From NCBI GenBank assembly GCA_963989385.1, contig OZ022503.1, forward strand, positions 67,058,123-67,122,122: a stretch of DNA of 64,000 bases, read 5' to 3'. Each line of letters opens with the position of its first letter. The first letter of the stretch is position 1. The position numbers were made by a program, and so were the translations under genes. The DNA comes from Ctena decussata. Lineage: Eukaryota; Mollusca; Bivalvia; Lucinida; Lucinidae. Of the stretch, positions 1 through 11,046 are shown in pieces. The notes under the pieces were generated by a model, which saw nothing but the letters and a program-made list of their open reading frames with translations, did not search any database and was not told the DNA's origin.

Positions 1-1900
1 TTCTTAAAAGGTGACTTTCACGAATCGTTCTGAAACTGTGCTAAAATTACAGATAATTCCCATATATTTCTTGGGAAAAAATCCCAGAAATTCTCCTTTC
101 TCCGTTGTCGAGATATTCGAGGACAAAGTCGTGCAGTTTACGACTTCCAGGGGCTATAACTCGAAAACTAAAGAACGAGAATTTTTGGCACATATGGTCA
201 ATTGAATGTTTATCCCAACCCTCTCATTTGGCACTAGTTTCAGCCCGAATTGTGCAAGTCACCTAAGGTCACGAATCGTCCCGAACGTGTAGCCCAAATT
301 GTGAAAATTTCAAACCGCTACTGCTTGCTTGTCTAAGTAGGTAGCCATCTGAAACTTGGCATATATAAAGGCCATTTACATGTCTACATGCATGCACAAT
401 CTTATGTCAACTGATTGCATAACTTGCGAACTATAGGCCATCGAATTTTTTGTAAACAAAAGTTTGTGCGACTTTAGCTCCCAAACGGAATAAAAGCTAA
501 AGCTGAAATAGCATTCGTTCTATTTCACTTGTTTGTGCCTACACATGTATATGTTTTGCAGAGACTCAAAGCTCTTGAGAATGGAGAAAATGAGGTGTCA
601 ATTTTGCATTGGACCCTATGGGAAAATGCATTAAACGCCTACTGCTCCGACGTTCAGCGACCGATAACATCCATCTTTGCACTGTAAACGGTAATTACAT
701 AGGTACATGCCTGGGGCAAATAACAGCGCAAATAATTGTCCATGTGCAGAGTAATAAAGGAGCAAACTTTTATGTATGGGCCTGCAGTGGAAGTTATTCT
801 TAAAAGGTGACTTTCACGAATCGTTCTGAAACTGTGCTAAAATTACAGATAATTCCCATATATTTCTTGGGAAAAAAATCCCAGAAATTCTCCTTTCTCC
901 GTTGTCGAGATATTCGAGGACAAAGTCGTGCAGTTTACGACTTCCAGGGGCTATAACTCGAAAACTAAAGAACGAGAATTTTTGGCACATATGGTCAATT
1001 GAATGTTTATCCCAACCCTCTCATTTGGCACTAGTTTCAGCCCGAATTGTGCAAGTCACCTAAGGTCACGAATCGTCCCGAACGTGTAGCCCAAATTGTG
1101 AAAATTTCAAACCGCTACTGCTTGCTTGTCTAAGTAGGTAGCCATCTGAAACTTGGCATATATAAAGGCCATTAACATGTCTACATGCATGCACAATCTT
1201 ATGTCAACTGATTGCATAACTTGCGAACTATAGGCCATCGAATTTTTTGTAAACAAAAGTTTGTGCGACTTTAGCTCCCAAACGGAATAAAAGCTAAAGC
1301 TGAAATAGCCTTCATTCTATTTCACTTATTTGTGTCTACACATGTATATGTTTTGCAGAGACTCAAAACTCTTGAGAATGGAGAAAATGAGGTGTCAATT
1401 TTGCATTGGACCCTATGGGAAAATGCATTAAACGCCAACTGCTCCGACGTTCAGCGACCGATAACATCCATCTTTGCACTGTAAACGGTAATTACATAGG
1501 TACATGCCTGGGGCAAATAACAGCGCAAATAATTGTCCATGTGCAGAGTAATAAAGGAGCAAATTTTTATGTATAGGCCTGCAGTGGAAGTTATTCTTAA
1601 AAGGTGACTTTCACGAATCGTTCTGAAACTGTGCTAAAATTACAGATAATTCCCATATATTTTTTGGGAAAAAATCCCAGAAATTCTCCTTTCTCCGTTG
1701 TCGAGATATTCGAGGGCAAAGTCGTGCAGTTTACGACTTCCAGGGGCTATTACTCGAAAACTAAAGAACGAGAATTTTTGGCACATATGGTCAATTGAAT
1801 GTTTATCCCAACCCTCTCATTTCGCACTAGTTTCAGCCTGAATTGTGCAAGTCACCTAAGGTCACGAATCGTCCCGAACGTGTAGCCCAAATTGTGAAAA
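1..1900 (+). repeat. Left copy of a nine-monomer-offset segmental duplication
   Basis: This stretch shares private variants with 7168-9066 at a constant offset of 7,166-7,167 bp. The shared variants are GAGGACAAAG at 118 and 7285, GCATTCGTTC with CTTGTTTGTGCC at 511 and 7678, TTGTCTAAGTAGG instead of TTGTCTGAGTAGG, the TAG-creating GTATAGGCC at 1571 and 8737, and GGGCTATTAC at 1744 and 8910. Similarity ends before about 1970, where the left copy has TTAACTTGTCTAC and the right copy does not. The copy may extend left of the window. Confidence 0.75.
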
Positions 1901-2210
1901 TTTCAAACCGCTGCTGCTTGGTTGTCTGAGTAGGTAACCATCTGAAACTTGGCATATATAAAGGCCATTAACTTGTCTACATGCATACACAATCTTATGT
2001 CAACTGATTGCATAACTTGCGAATTATAGGCCATCGAATTTTTTGTAAACAAAAGTTTGTGCGACTTTAGCTCCCAAACGGAATAAAAGCTAAAGCTGAA
2101 ATAGCCTTCATTCTATTTCACTTATTTGTGTCTACACATGTATATGTTTTGCAGAGACTCAAAGCTCTTGAGAATGGAGAAAATGAGGTGTCAATTTTGC
2201 ATTGGACCCT

Positions 2211-2396
2211 ATGGGAAAATGCATTAAACGCCTACTGCTCCGACGTTCAGCGACCGATAACATCCATCTTTGCTCTGTAAACGGTAATTACATAGGTACA
2301 TGCCTGGGGCAAATAACAGCGCAAATAATTGTCCATGTGCAGAGTAATAAAGGAGCAAACTTTTATGTATGGGCCTGCAGTGGAAGTTATTCTTAA
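2211..2396 (+). other. Recurrent short open frame of the monomer (not called as a gene)
   Basis: The frame starting MGKCIKRL runs 61 codons from the first ATG to TAA; the longer 64-codon version needs a TTG start. It recurs in almost every monomer of both subfamilies, but monomers near 1574, 6350 and 8740 carry TAG and the one at 4698 carries TAA inside it. A and B differ at only two bases within it (Cys to Tyr, Val to Ile), both amino-acid-changing, with no silent differences, so there is no sign of selection on protein. I see no signal peptide, membrane segment or known motif. Its recurrence is explained by satellite copying. It is listed only so that a reader does not mistake it for a gene family. 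Confidence 0.3.
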
Positions 2397-2406
2397 AAGG
2401 TGACTT

Positions 2407-2577
2407 TCACGAATCGTTCTGAAACTGTGCTAAAATTACAGATAATTCCCATATATTTTTTGGGAAAAAATCCCAGAAATTCTCCTTTCTCCGTTGTCGA
2501 GATATTCGAGGGCAAAGTCGTGCAGTTTACGACTTCCAGGGGCTATAACTCGAAAACTAAAGAACGAGAATTTTTGG
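2407..2577 (+). repeat. Internal sub-repeat copy 1 within the monomer
   Basis: Begins with TCACGAATCGT at 2407 and continues through ATAACTCGAAAACTAAAG at 2545 to CGAGAATTTTTGG at 2565. The same landmarks occur in the same order in 2658-2841, about 250-265 bp further on, with the first 11 bp identical and the rest degenerate. An ancient internal duplication before amplification of the 796-bp unit is the likely reading. Confidence 0.5.
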
Positions 2578-2657
2578 CACATATGGTCAATTGAATGTTT
2601 AATCCAACCCTCTCATTTGGCACTAGTTTCAGCCCGAATTGTGCAAGTCACCTAAGG

Positions 2658-2841
2658 TCACGAATCGTCCCGAACGTGTAGCCCAAATTGTGAAAATTTC
2701 AAACCGCTACTGCTTGCTTGTCGGAGTAGGTAGCCATCTGAAACTTGGCATATATAAAGGCCATTAACATGTCTACATGGATGCACAATCTTATGTCAAC
2801 TGATTGCATAACTTGCGAACTATAGGCCATCGTAATTTTTG
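2658..2841 (+). repeat. Internal sub-repeat copy 2 within the monomer
   Basis: Starts with TCACGAATCGT at 2658, then ATAACTTGCGAACTATAGG at 2808 and a CG(A/T)AATTTTTG landmark at 2831. Collinear with 2407-2577 (landmark spacings 138 versus 150 bp). A third, shorter echo lies across its border: AGCCCGAATTGTG at 2631 and AGCCCAAATTGTG at 2680. Confidence 0.5.
2751..2760 (+). promoter_or_regulatory. TATA-like motif in the monomer (tentative)
   Basis: TATATAAAGG, a close match to the eukaryotic TATA-box consensus, present once per monomer on the monomer sense strand in both subfamilies (followed by CCATTAAC in A and TCATTAAC in B). A few A monomers carry CACATATAAAGG instead (for example near 3545, 4340 and 5137). 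A match this short is expected by chance in AT-rich DNA, and nothing downstream looks like a functional transcript. Confidence 0.2.
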
Positions 2842-2860
2842 TAAACAAAAGTTTGTGCGA

Positions 2861-2891
2861 CTTTAGCTCCCAAACGGAATAAAAGCTAAAG
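2861..2891 (+). other. Monomer hairpin (8-bp perfect stem)
   Basis: CTTTAGCT and AGCTAAAG form a perfect 8-bp stem around a 15-nt loop. It is kept in nearly every monomer of both subfamilies; a rare break is the A monomer with CTATAGCT near 9231. The right arm contains the 54559-54562 orientation breakpoint region on its other side, so the element lies next to one inversion junction. Confidence 0.5.
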
Positions 2892-5800
2892 CTGAAATAG
2901 CCTTCATTCTATTTCACTTATTTGTGTCTACACATGTATATGTTTTGCAGAGACTCAAAAATCTTGAGAATGGAGAAAATGAGGTGTCAATTTTGCATTG
3001 GACCCTATGGGAAAATGCATTAAACGCCTAATGCTCCGACGTTCAGCGACCGATAACATCCATCTTTGCACTGTAAACGGTAATTACATAGGTACATGCC
3101 TGGGGCAAATAACAGCGCAAATAATTGTCCATGTGCAGAGTAATAAAGGAGCAAACTTTTATGTATGGGCCTGCAGTGGAAGTTATTCTTAAAAGGTGAC
3201 TTTCACGAATCGTTCTGAAACTGTGCTAAAATTACAGATAATTCCCAAATATTTTTTGGGAAAAAATCCCAGAAATTCTCCTGTCTCCGCTGTCGAGATA
3301 TTCGAGGGCAAAGTCGTGCAGTTTACGACTTCCAGGGGCTATAACTCGAAAACTAAAGAACGAGAGTTATTGGCACATATGGTCAATTGAATGTTTATCC
3401 CAACCCTCTCATTTGGCATTAGTTTCAGTCCGAATTGTGCAAGTCACCTAAGGTCACGAATCGTCCCGAACGTGTAGCCCAAATTGTGAAAATTTCAAAC
3501 CGCTACTGCTTGCTTGTCTGAGTAGGAAGCCATCTGAAACTTGGCACATATAAAGGCCATTAACATGTCTACATGCATGCACAATCTTTTGTCAACTGAT
3601 TGCATAACTTGCGAACTATAGGCCATCGAATTTTTGGTAAACAAAAGTTTGTGCGACTTTAGCTCCCAAACGGAATAAAAGCTAAAGCTGAAATAGCCTT
3701 CATTCTATTTCACTTATTTGTGTCTACACATGTATATGTTTTGCAGAGACTCAAAGCTCTTGAGAATGGAGAAAATGAGGTGTCAATTTTGCATTGGACC
3801 CTATGGGAAAATGCATTAAACGCCTACTGCTCCGACGTTCAGCGACCGATAACATCCATCTTTGCACTGTAAACGGTAATTACATAGGTACATGCCTGGG
3901 GCAAATAACAGCGCAAATAATTATCCATGTGCAGAGTAATAAAGGAGCAAACTTTTATGTATGGGCCTGCAGTGGAAGTTATTCTTAAAAGGTGTCTTTC
4001 ACGAATCGTTCTGAAACTGTGCTAAAATTACAGATAATTCCCATATATTTCTTGGGAAAAAATCCCAGAAATTCTCCTTTCTCCGTTGTCGAGATATTCG
4101 AGGGCAAAGTCGTGCAGTTTACGACTTCCAGGGGCTATAACTCGAAAACTAAAGAACGAGAATTTTTGGCACATATGGTCAATTGAATGTTTATCCCGAC
4201 TCTCTCATTTGGCACTAGTTTCAGTCCGAATTGTGCAAGTCACCTAAGGTCACGAATCGTCCCGAACGTGTAGCCCAAATTGTGAAAATTTCAAACCGCT
4301 ACTGCTTGCTTGTCTGAGTAGGTAGCCATCTGAAACTTGGCACATATAAAGGCCATTAACATGTCTACATGCATGCACAATCTTATGTCAACTGATTGCA
4401 TAACTTGCGAACTATAGGCCATCGAAATTTTTGTAAACAAAAGTTTGTGCGACTTTAGCTCCCAAACGGAATAAAAGCTAAAGCTGAAATAGCCTTCATT
4501 CTATTTCACTTATTTGTGTCTACGCATGTATATGTTTTGCAGAGACTCAAAGCTCTTGAGAATGGAAAAAATGAGGTGTCAATTTTGCATTGGACCCTAT
4601 GGGAAAATGCATTAAACGCCTACTGCTCCGACGTTCAGCGACCGATAACATCCATATTTGCACTGTAAACGGTAATTACATAGGTACATGCCTGGGGTAA
4701 ATAACAGCGCAAATAATTGTCCACGTGCAGAGTAATAAAGGAGCAAACTTTTATGTATGGGCCTGCAGTGGAAGTTATTCTTAAAAGATGACTTTCACGA
4801 ATCGTTCTGAATCTGTGCTAAAATTACAGATAATTCCCATATATTTCTTGGGGAAAAATCCCAGAAATTCTCCTTTCTCCGTTGTCGAGATATTCGAGGG
4901 CAAAGTCGTGCAGTTTACGACTTCCAGGGGCTATAACTCGAAAACTAAAGAACGAGAATTTTTGGCGCATATGGTCAATTGAATGTTTATCCCAACCCTC
5001 TCATTTGGCACTAGTTTCAGCCCAAATTGTGCAAGTCACCTAAGGTCACGAATCGTCCCGAACGTGTAGCCCAAATTGTGAAAATTTCAAACCTCTACTG
5101 CTTGCTTGTCTGAGTAGGTAGCCATCTGAAACTAGGCACATATAAAGGCCATTAACATGTCTACATGCATGCACAATCTTATGTCAACTGATTGCATAAC
5201 TTGCGAACTATAGGCCATCGAAATTTTTGTAAACAAAAGTTTGTGCGACTTTAGCTCCCATCGGAATAAAAGCTAAAGCTGAAATACCCGTCATTCTATT
5301 TCACTTATTTGTGTCTACACATGTATATGTTTTGCAAAGACTCAAAGCTCTTGAGAATGGAGAAAATAAGGTGTCAATTTTGCATTGGACCCTAGGGGAA
5401 AATGCATTAAACGCCTACCGCTCCGACGTTCAGCGACCGATAACATCCATCTTTGCACTGTAAACGGTAATTACATAGGTACATGCCTGGGGCCAATAAC
5501 AGCGCAAATAAATGTCCCTGTGCAGAGTAATGAAGGAGCAAACTTTTATGTATGGGCCTGCAGTGGAAGTTATTCTTAAAAGGTGACTTTCACGAATCGT
5601 TCTGAAACTGTGCTAAAATTACAGATAATTCCCATATATTTCTTGGGAAAAAATCCCAGAAATTCTCCTTTCTCCGTTGTCGAGATATTCGAGGGCAAAG
5701 TCGTGCAGTTTACGACTTCCAGGGGCTATAACTCGAAAACTAAAGAACGAGAATTTTTGGCACATATGGTCAATTGAATGTTTATCCCAACCCTCTCATT

Positions 5801-7167
5801 TGGCACTAGTTTCAGCCCGAATTGTGCAAGTCACCTAAGGTCACGAATCGTCCCGAACGTGTAGCCCAAAATTGTGAAAATTTCAAACCGCTACTGCTTG
5901 CTTGTCTGAGTAGGTAGCCATCTGAAACTTGGCATATATAAAGGCCATTAACATGTCTACATGCATGCACAATCTTATGTCAACTGATTGCATAACTTGC
6001 GAACTATGGGCCATCGAATTTTTTGTAAACAAAAGTTTGTGCGACTTTAGCTCCCAAACGGAATAAAAGCTAAAGCTGAAATAGCCCTCATTCTATTTCA
6101 CTTATTTGTGTCTACACATGTATATGTTTTGCAGAGACTCAAAGCTCTTGAGAATGGAGAAAATGAGGTGTCAATTTTGCATTGGACCCTATGGGAAAAT
6201 TCATTAAACGCCTACTGCTCCGACGTTCAGCGACCGATAACATCCATCTTTGCACTGTAAACGGTAATTACATAGGTACATGCCTGGGGCAAATAACAGC
6301 GCAAATAATTGTCCATGTGCAGAGTAATAAAGGAGCAAACTTTTATGTATAGGCCTGCAGTGGAAGTTATTCTTAAAAGGTGACTTTCACGAATCGTTCT
6401 GAAACTGTGCTAAAATTACAGATAATTCCCATATATATTTCTTAGGAAAAAATCCCAGAAATTCTCCTTTCTCCGTTGTCGAGATATTCGAGGGCAAAGT
6501 CGTGCAGTTTACGACTTCCAGGGGCTATAACTCGAAAACTAAAGAACGAGAATTTTTGAAACATATTGTCAATTGAATGTTTATCCCAACCCTCTCATTT
6601 GGCACTAGTTTCAGCCCGAATTGTGCAAGTCACCTAAGGTCACGAATCGTCCCGAACGTGTAGCCCAAATTGTGAAAATTTCAAACCGCTACTGCTTGCT
6701 TGTCTGAGTAGGTAGCCATCTGAAACTTGGCATATATAAAGGCCATTAACATGTCTACAGGCATGCACAATCTTATGTCAACTGATTGCATAACTTGCGA
6801 ATTATAGGCCATCGAATTTTTTGTAAACAAAAGTTTGTGCGACTTTAGCTCCCAAACGGAATAAAAGCTAAAGCTGAAATAGCCTTCATTCTATTTCACT
6901 TATTTGTGTCTACACATGTATATGTTTTGCAGAGACTCAAAGCTCTTGAGAATGGAGAAAATGAGGTGTCAATTTTGCATTGGACCCTATGGGAAAATGC
7001 ATTAAACGCCTACTGCTCCGACGTTCAGCGACCGATAACATCCATCTTTGCACTGTAAACGGTAATTACATAGGTACATGCCTGGGGCAAATAACAGCGC
7101 AAATTATTGTTCATGTGCAGAGTAATAAAGGAGCAAACTTTTATGTATGGGCCTGCAGTGGAAGTTA

Positions 7168-9066
7168 TTCTTAAAAGGTGACTTTCACGAATCGTTCTGA
7201 AACTGTGCTAAAATTACAGATAATTCCCATATATTTCTTGGGAAAAAATCCCAGAAATTCTCCTTTCTCCGTTGTCGAGATATTCGAGGACAAAGTCGTG
7301 CAGTTTACGACTTCCAGGGGCTATAACTCGAAAACTAAAGAACGAGAATTTTTGGCACATATGGTCATTTGAATGTTTATCCCAACCCTCTCATTTGGCA
7401 CTAGTTTCAGCCCGAATTGTGCAAGTCACCTAAGGTCACGAATCGTCCCGAACGTGTAGCCCAAATTGTGAAAATTTCAAACCGCTACTGCTTGCTTGTC
7501 TAAGTAGGTAGCCATCTGAAACTTGGCATATATAAAGGCCATTAACATGTCTACATGCATGCACAATCTTATGTCAACTGATTGCATAACTTGCGAACTA
7601 TAGGCCATCGAATTTTTTGTAAACAAAAGTTTGTGCGACTTTAGCTCCCAAACGGAATAAAAGCTAAAGCTGAAATAGCATTCGTTCTATTTCACTTGTT
7701 TGTGCCTACACATGTATATGTTTTGCAGAGACTCAAAGCTCTTGAGAATGGAGAAAATGAGGTGTCAATTTTGCATTGGACCCTATGGGAAAATGCATTA
7801 AACGCCTACTGCTCCGACGTTCAGCGACCGATAACATCCATCTTTGCACTGTAAACGGTAATTACATAGGTACATGCCTGGGGCAAATAACAGCGCAAAT
7901 AATTGTCCATGTGCAGAGTAATAAAGGAGCAAACTTTTATGTATGGGCCTGCAGTGGAAGTTATTCTTAAAAGGTGACTTTCACGAATCGTTCTGAAACT
8001 GTGCTAAAATTACAGATAATTCCCATATATTTCTTGGGAAAAAATTCCAGAAATTCTCCTTTCTCCGTTGTCGAGATATTCGAGGACAAAGTCGTGCAGT
8101 TTACGACTTCCAGGGGCTATAACTCGAAAACTAAAGAACGAGAATTTTTGGCACATATGGTCAATTGAATGTTTATCCCAACCCTCTCATTTGGCACTAG
8201 TTTCAGCCCGAATTGTGCAAGTCACCTAAGGTCACGAATCGTCCCGAACGTGTAGCCCAAATTGTGAAAATTTCAAACCGCTACTGCTTGCTTGTCTAAG
8301 TAGGTAGCCATCTGAAACTTGGCATATATAAAGGCCATTAACATGTCTACATGCATGCACAATCTTATGTCAACTGATTGCATAACTTGCGAACTATAGG
8401 CCATCGAATTTTTTGTAAACAAAAGTTTGTGCGACTTTAGCTCCCAAACGGAATAAAAGCTAAAGCTGAAATAGCCTTCATTCTATTTCACTTATTTGTG
8501 TCTACACATGTATATGTTTTGCAGAGACTCAAAACTCTTGAGAATGGAGAAAATGAGGTGTCAATTTTGCATTGGACCCTATGGGAAAATGCATTAAACG
8601 CCTACTGCTCCGACGTTCAGCGACCGATAACATCCATCTTTGCAGTATAAACGGTAATTACATAGGTACATGCCTGGGGCAAATAACAGCGCAAATAATT
8701 GTCCATGTGCAGAGTAATAAAGGAGCAAATTTTTATGTATAGGCCTGCAGTGGAAGTTATTCTTAAAAGGTGACTTTCACGAATCGTTCTGAAACTGTGC
8801 TAAAATTACAGATAATTCCCATATATTTTTTGGAAAAAAATCCCAGAAATTCTCCTTTCTCCGTTGTCGAGATATTCGAGGGCAAAGTCGTGCAGTTTAA
8901 GACTTCCAGGGGCTATTACTCGAAAACTAAAGAACGAGAATTTTTGGCACATATGGTCAATTGAATGTTTATCCCAACCCTCTCATTTGGCACTAGTTTC
9001 AGCCCGAATTGTGCAAGTCACCTAAGGTCACGAATCGTCCCGAACGTGTAGCCCAAATTATGAAAA
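7168..9066 (+). repeat. Right copy of the nine-monomer-offset duplication
   Basis: Partner of 1-1900, 7,167 bp (nine monomers) to the right, with the same private variants in the same order. The two have since diverged: the left copy has one extra A in the poly-A run near 872-878 that the right copy lacks, and the right copy has private changes near 8045 and 8892. This is the signature of unequal exchange over nine repeat units followed by independent mutation. Confidence 0.75.
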
Positions 9067-9367
9067 TTTCAAACCGCTACTGCTTGCTTGTCTGAGTAGA
9101 TAGCCATCTGAAACTTGGCATATATAAAGGCCATTAACATGTCTACAGGCATGCACAATCTTATGTCAACTGATTGCATAACTTGCGAACTATAGGTAAT
9201 CAAAATTTTAGTAAACAAAAGTTTGTGCGACTATAGCTCCCAAACGGAATAAAAGCTAAAGCTGAAATAGCCTTCATTCTATTTCACTTATTTGTGTCTA
9301 CACATGTATATGTTTTGCAGAGACTCAAAGCTCTTGAGAATGGAGAAAATGAGGTGTCAATTTTGCA

Positions 9368-9760
9368 TTGGACCCTATGGGAAAATGCATTAAACGCCTA
9401 CTGCTCCGACGTTCAGCTACCGATAACATCCATCTTTGCACTGTAAACGGTAATCACATAGGTACATGCCTGGGGCAAATAACAGCGCAAATAATTTTCC
9501 ATGTGCAGAGTAATAAAGGAGCAAACATTTATGTATGGGCCTGCAGTGGAAGTTATTCTAAAAAGGTGACTTTCACGAATCGTTCTGAAACTGTGCTAAA
9601 ATTACAGATAATTCCCATATATTTCTTGGGAAAACCCCCCAGAAATTCTCCTTTCTCCGTTGTCGAGATATTCGAGGGCAAAGTCGTGCAGTTTACGACA
9701 ACCAGGGGCTATAACTCGAAAACTAAAGAACGAGAATTTTTGGCACATATGGTCAATTGA
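9368..9760 (+). other. Read-through open frame where the monomer stop is lost
   Basis: In normal A monomers the two 64-codon open frames are in the same frame and separated by one TAA. Here the stop reads TCT AAA instead of TCT TAA (near 9556-9561), so both join into one 130-codon frame starting from TTG. No domain is recognisable. The change is a single base in one monomer and probably has no protein consequence. In subfamily B the second frame is destroyed by the 1-bp deletion in GCTAAATTAC, so this fusion could occur only in A. Confidence 0.35.
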
Positions 9761-10669
9761 ATGTTTATCCCAACCCTCTCATTTGGCACTAGTTCCAGCC
9801 CGAATTGTGCAAGTCACCTAAGGTCACGAATCGTCCCGAACGTGTAGCCCAAATTGTGAAAATTTCAAACCGCTACTGCTTGCTTGTCTGAGTAGGTAGC
9901 CATCTGAAACTTGGCATATATAAAGGCCATTAACATGTCTACATGCATGCACATTCTTATGTCAACTGATTGCATAACTTGCGAACTATAGGCCATCGAA
10001 TTTTTTGTAAACAAAAGTTTGTGCGACTTTAGCCTCCCAAACGGAATAAAAGCTAAAGCTGAAATAGCCTTCATTCTATTTCACTTGTTTGTGCCTACAC
10101 ATGTATATGTTTTGCAGAGACTCAAAGCTCTTGAGAATGGAGAAAATGAGGTGTCAATTTTGCATTGGACCCTATGGGAAAATGCATTAAACGCCAACTG
10201 CTCCGACGTTCAGCGACCGATAACATCCATCTTTGCACTGTAAACGGTAATTACATAGGTACATGCCTGGGGCAAATAACAGCGCAAATAATTGTCCATG
10301 TGCAGAGTAATAAAGGAGCAAACTTTTATGTATGGGCCTGCAGTGGAAGTTATTCTTAAAAAGTGACTTTCACGAATCGTTCTGAAACTGTGCTAAAATT
10401 ACAGATAATTCCCATATATTTCTTGGGAAAAAGTCCCAGAAATTCTCCTTTCTCCGTTGTCGAGATATTCGAGGGCAAATCGTGCAGTTTACGACTTCCA
10501 GGGGCTATAACTCGAAAACTAAAGAACGAGAATTTTTGGCACATATGGTCAATTGAATGTTTATCCCAACCCTCTCATTTGGCACTAGTTTCAGCCCGAA
10601 TTGTGCAAGTCACCTAAGGTCACGAATCGTCCCGAACGTGTAGCCCAAATTGTGAAAATTTCAAACCTC

Positions 10670-11046
10670 GTTTTCATGCGAACCGAACAACCAACTAAAT
10701 GTTTTGTACCACTTCAGAAACTGAGGGTGAGGTTGGGCCTGTAAAATCGATTTAAGCCCCCCAGTAATTCATTACTGACCGTTCCAAGGCGGTAGTTCTG
10801 TTGTGGTTCTTTGTTGCCTGTTTTTTGTGTCAGAGTTTCTATGATGTTTTACCTTATGTATATTATTATTATTTTTGGTTCGGTTTGGGTTGCTGAGTGG
10901 CCACCTTTTGGGAACAAGCTGCTCACTCGGTTGGACATATGTTCTCTGTATCTTGATTATTTGTAATCTTAGTTGTTTCCAACTATGGTTTGAGGGCTGG
11001 ATTTGGATTTTGATTGTTTCAGTTCCTGGTCTTTGCATACTTTTTA
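10670..11046. other. 377-bp non-satellite insert in an A monomer
   Basis: The satellite text breaks off after TTTCAAACCTC and resumes with CTCTACTGCTTG. If the target read AAACCTCTACTG, as in the monomer at 5091-5102, the insert is flanked by a 3-bp direct repeat CTC (10667-10669 and 11047-11049). The extra distance between neighbouring units (1,175 instead of 796 bp, with one unrelated 1-bp deletion near 10479) agrees with 377 + 3 bp. I see no convincing terminal inverted repeat, poly-A tail or coding frame. It includes a C run at 10758-10763 and a TAT/ATT-rich tract near 10857-10875. It could be a short non-autonomous element or captured flanking DNA; I do not recognise it. Confidence 0.8.

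Larger units (their letters stand above)
2202..2997 (+). repeat. Representative subfamily A monomer (796 bp)
   Basis: One complete unit, phased arbitrarily on the TTGGACCCTATGGG landmark. In order it holds a 64-codon open frame (2202-2396), a second open frame in the same frame after a single TAA (2400-2594), two related segments (2407-2577 and 2658-2841), a TATA-like motif (2751-2760), a hairpin (2861-2891) and a short tract ending TTTTGCAG that looks like a splice acceptor. The length 796 equals 3 x 265 + 1, so each successive monomer shifts frame by one. I do not recognise the monomer as a named satellite family. Confidence 0.9.
1..10669 (+). repeat. Satellite array, subfamily A, plus orientation (block 1, main part)
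   Basis: About 13.4 head-to-tail copies of a 796-bp monomer; the same landmark recurs at 609, 1405, 2202, 2998, 3794, 4590, 5385, 6182, 6980, 7776, 8572, 9368 and 10165. Subfamily A is recognised by CTTTGCACTG and TTTATGTATGGG in the first 200 bp, GCTAAAATTAC, GGGAAAAAATCCCAG, GCAGTTTACGAC, TTGTCTGAGTAGG and AAAGGCCATTAAC. Copies here differ from one another by scattered point changes and small indels, clearly more than in the B arrays to the right, which suggests an older or less recently homogenised stretch. No gene is contained in it. The array continues beyond the left edge of the window. Confidence 0.97.

Noticed and set aside
609..803. About 70 open frames of 64 codons as a real gene family
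   Set aside because: They are the same satellite segment copied with the monomer, start with TTG (or a later ATG), lie in shifting frames because 796 is not divisible by three, and show no silent-site bias between subfamilies.
2400..2594. Second 64-codon frame (MTFTNRSE) as a gene
   Set aside because: It starts with GTG in almost all A monomers, and in every B monomer it is destroyed by the 1-bp deletion in GCTAAATTAC.
2651..2680. CENP-B box or nuclear-receptor half-site (AAGGTCA) as centromere or regulatory signal
   Set aside because: No match to the CENP-B core pattern found on either strand by eye. A single AGGTCA half-site per 796 bp is within chance expectation.
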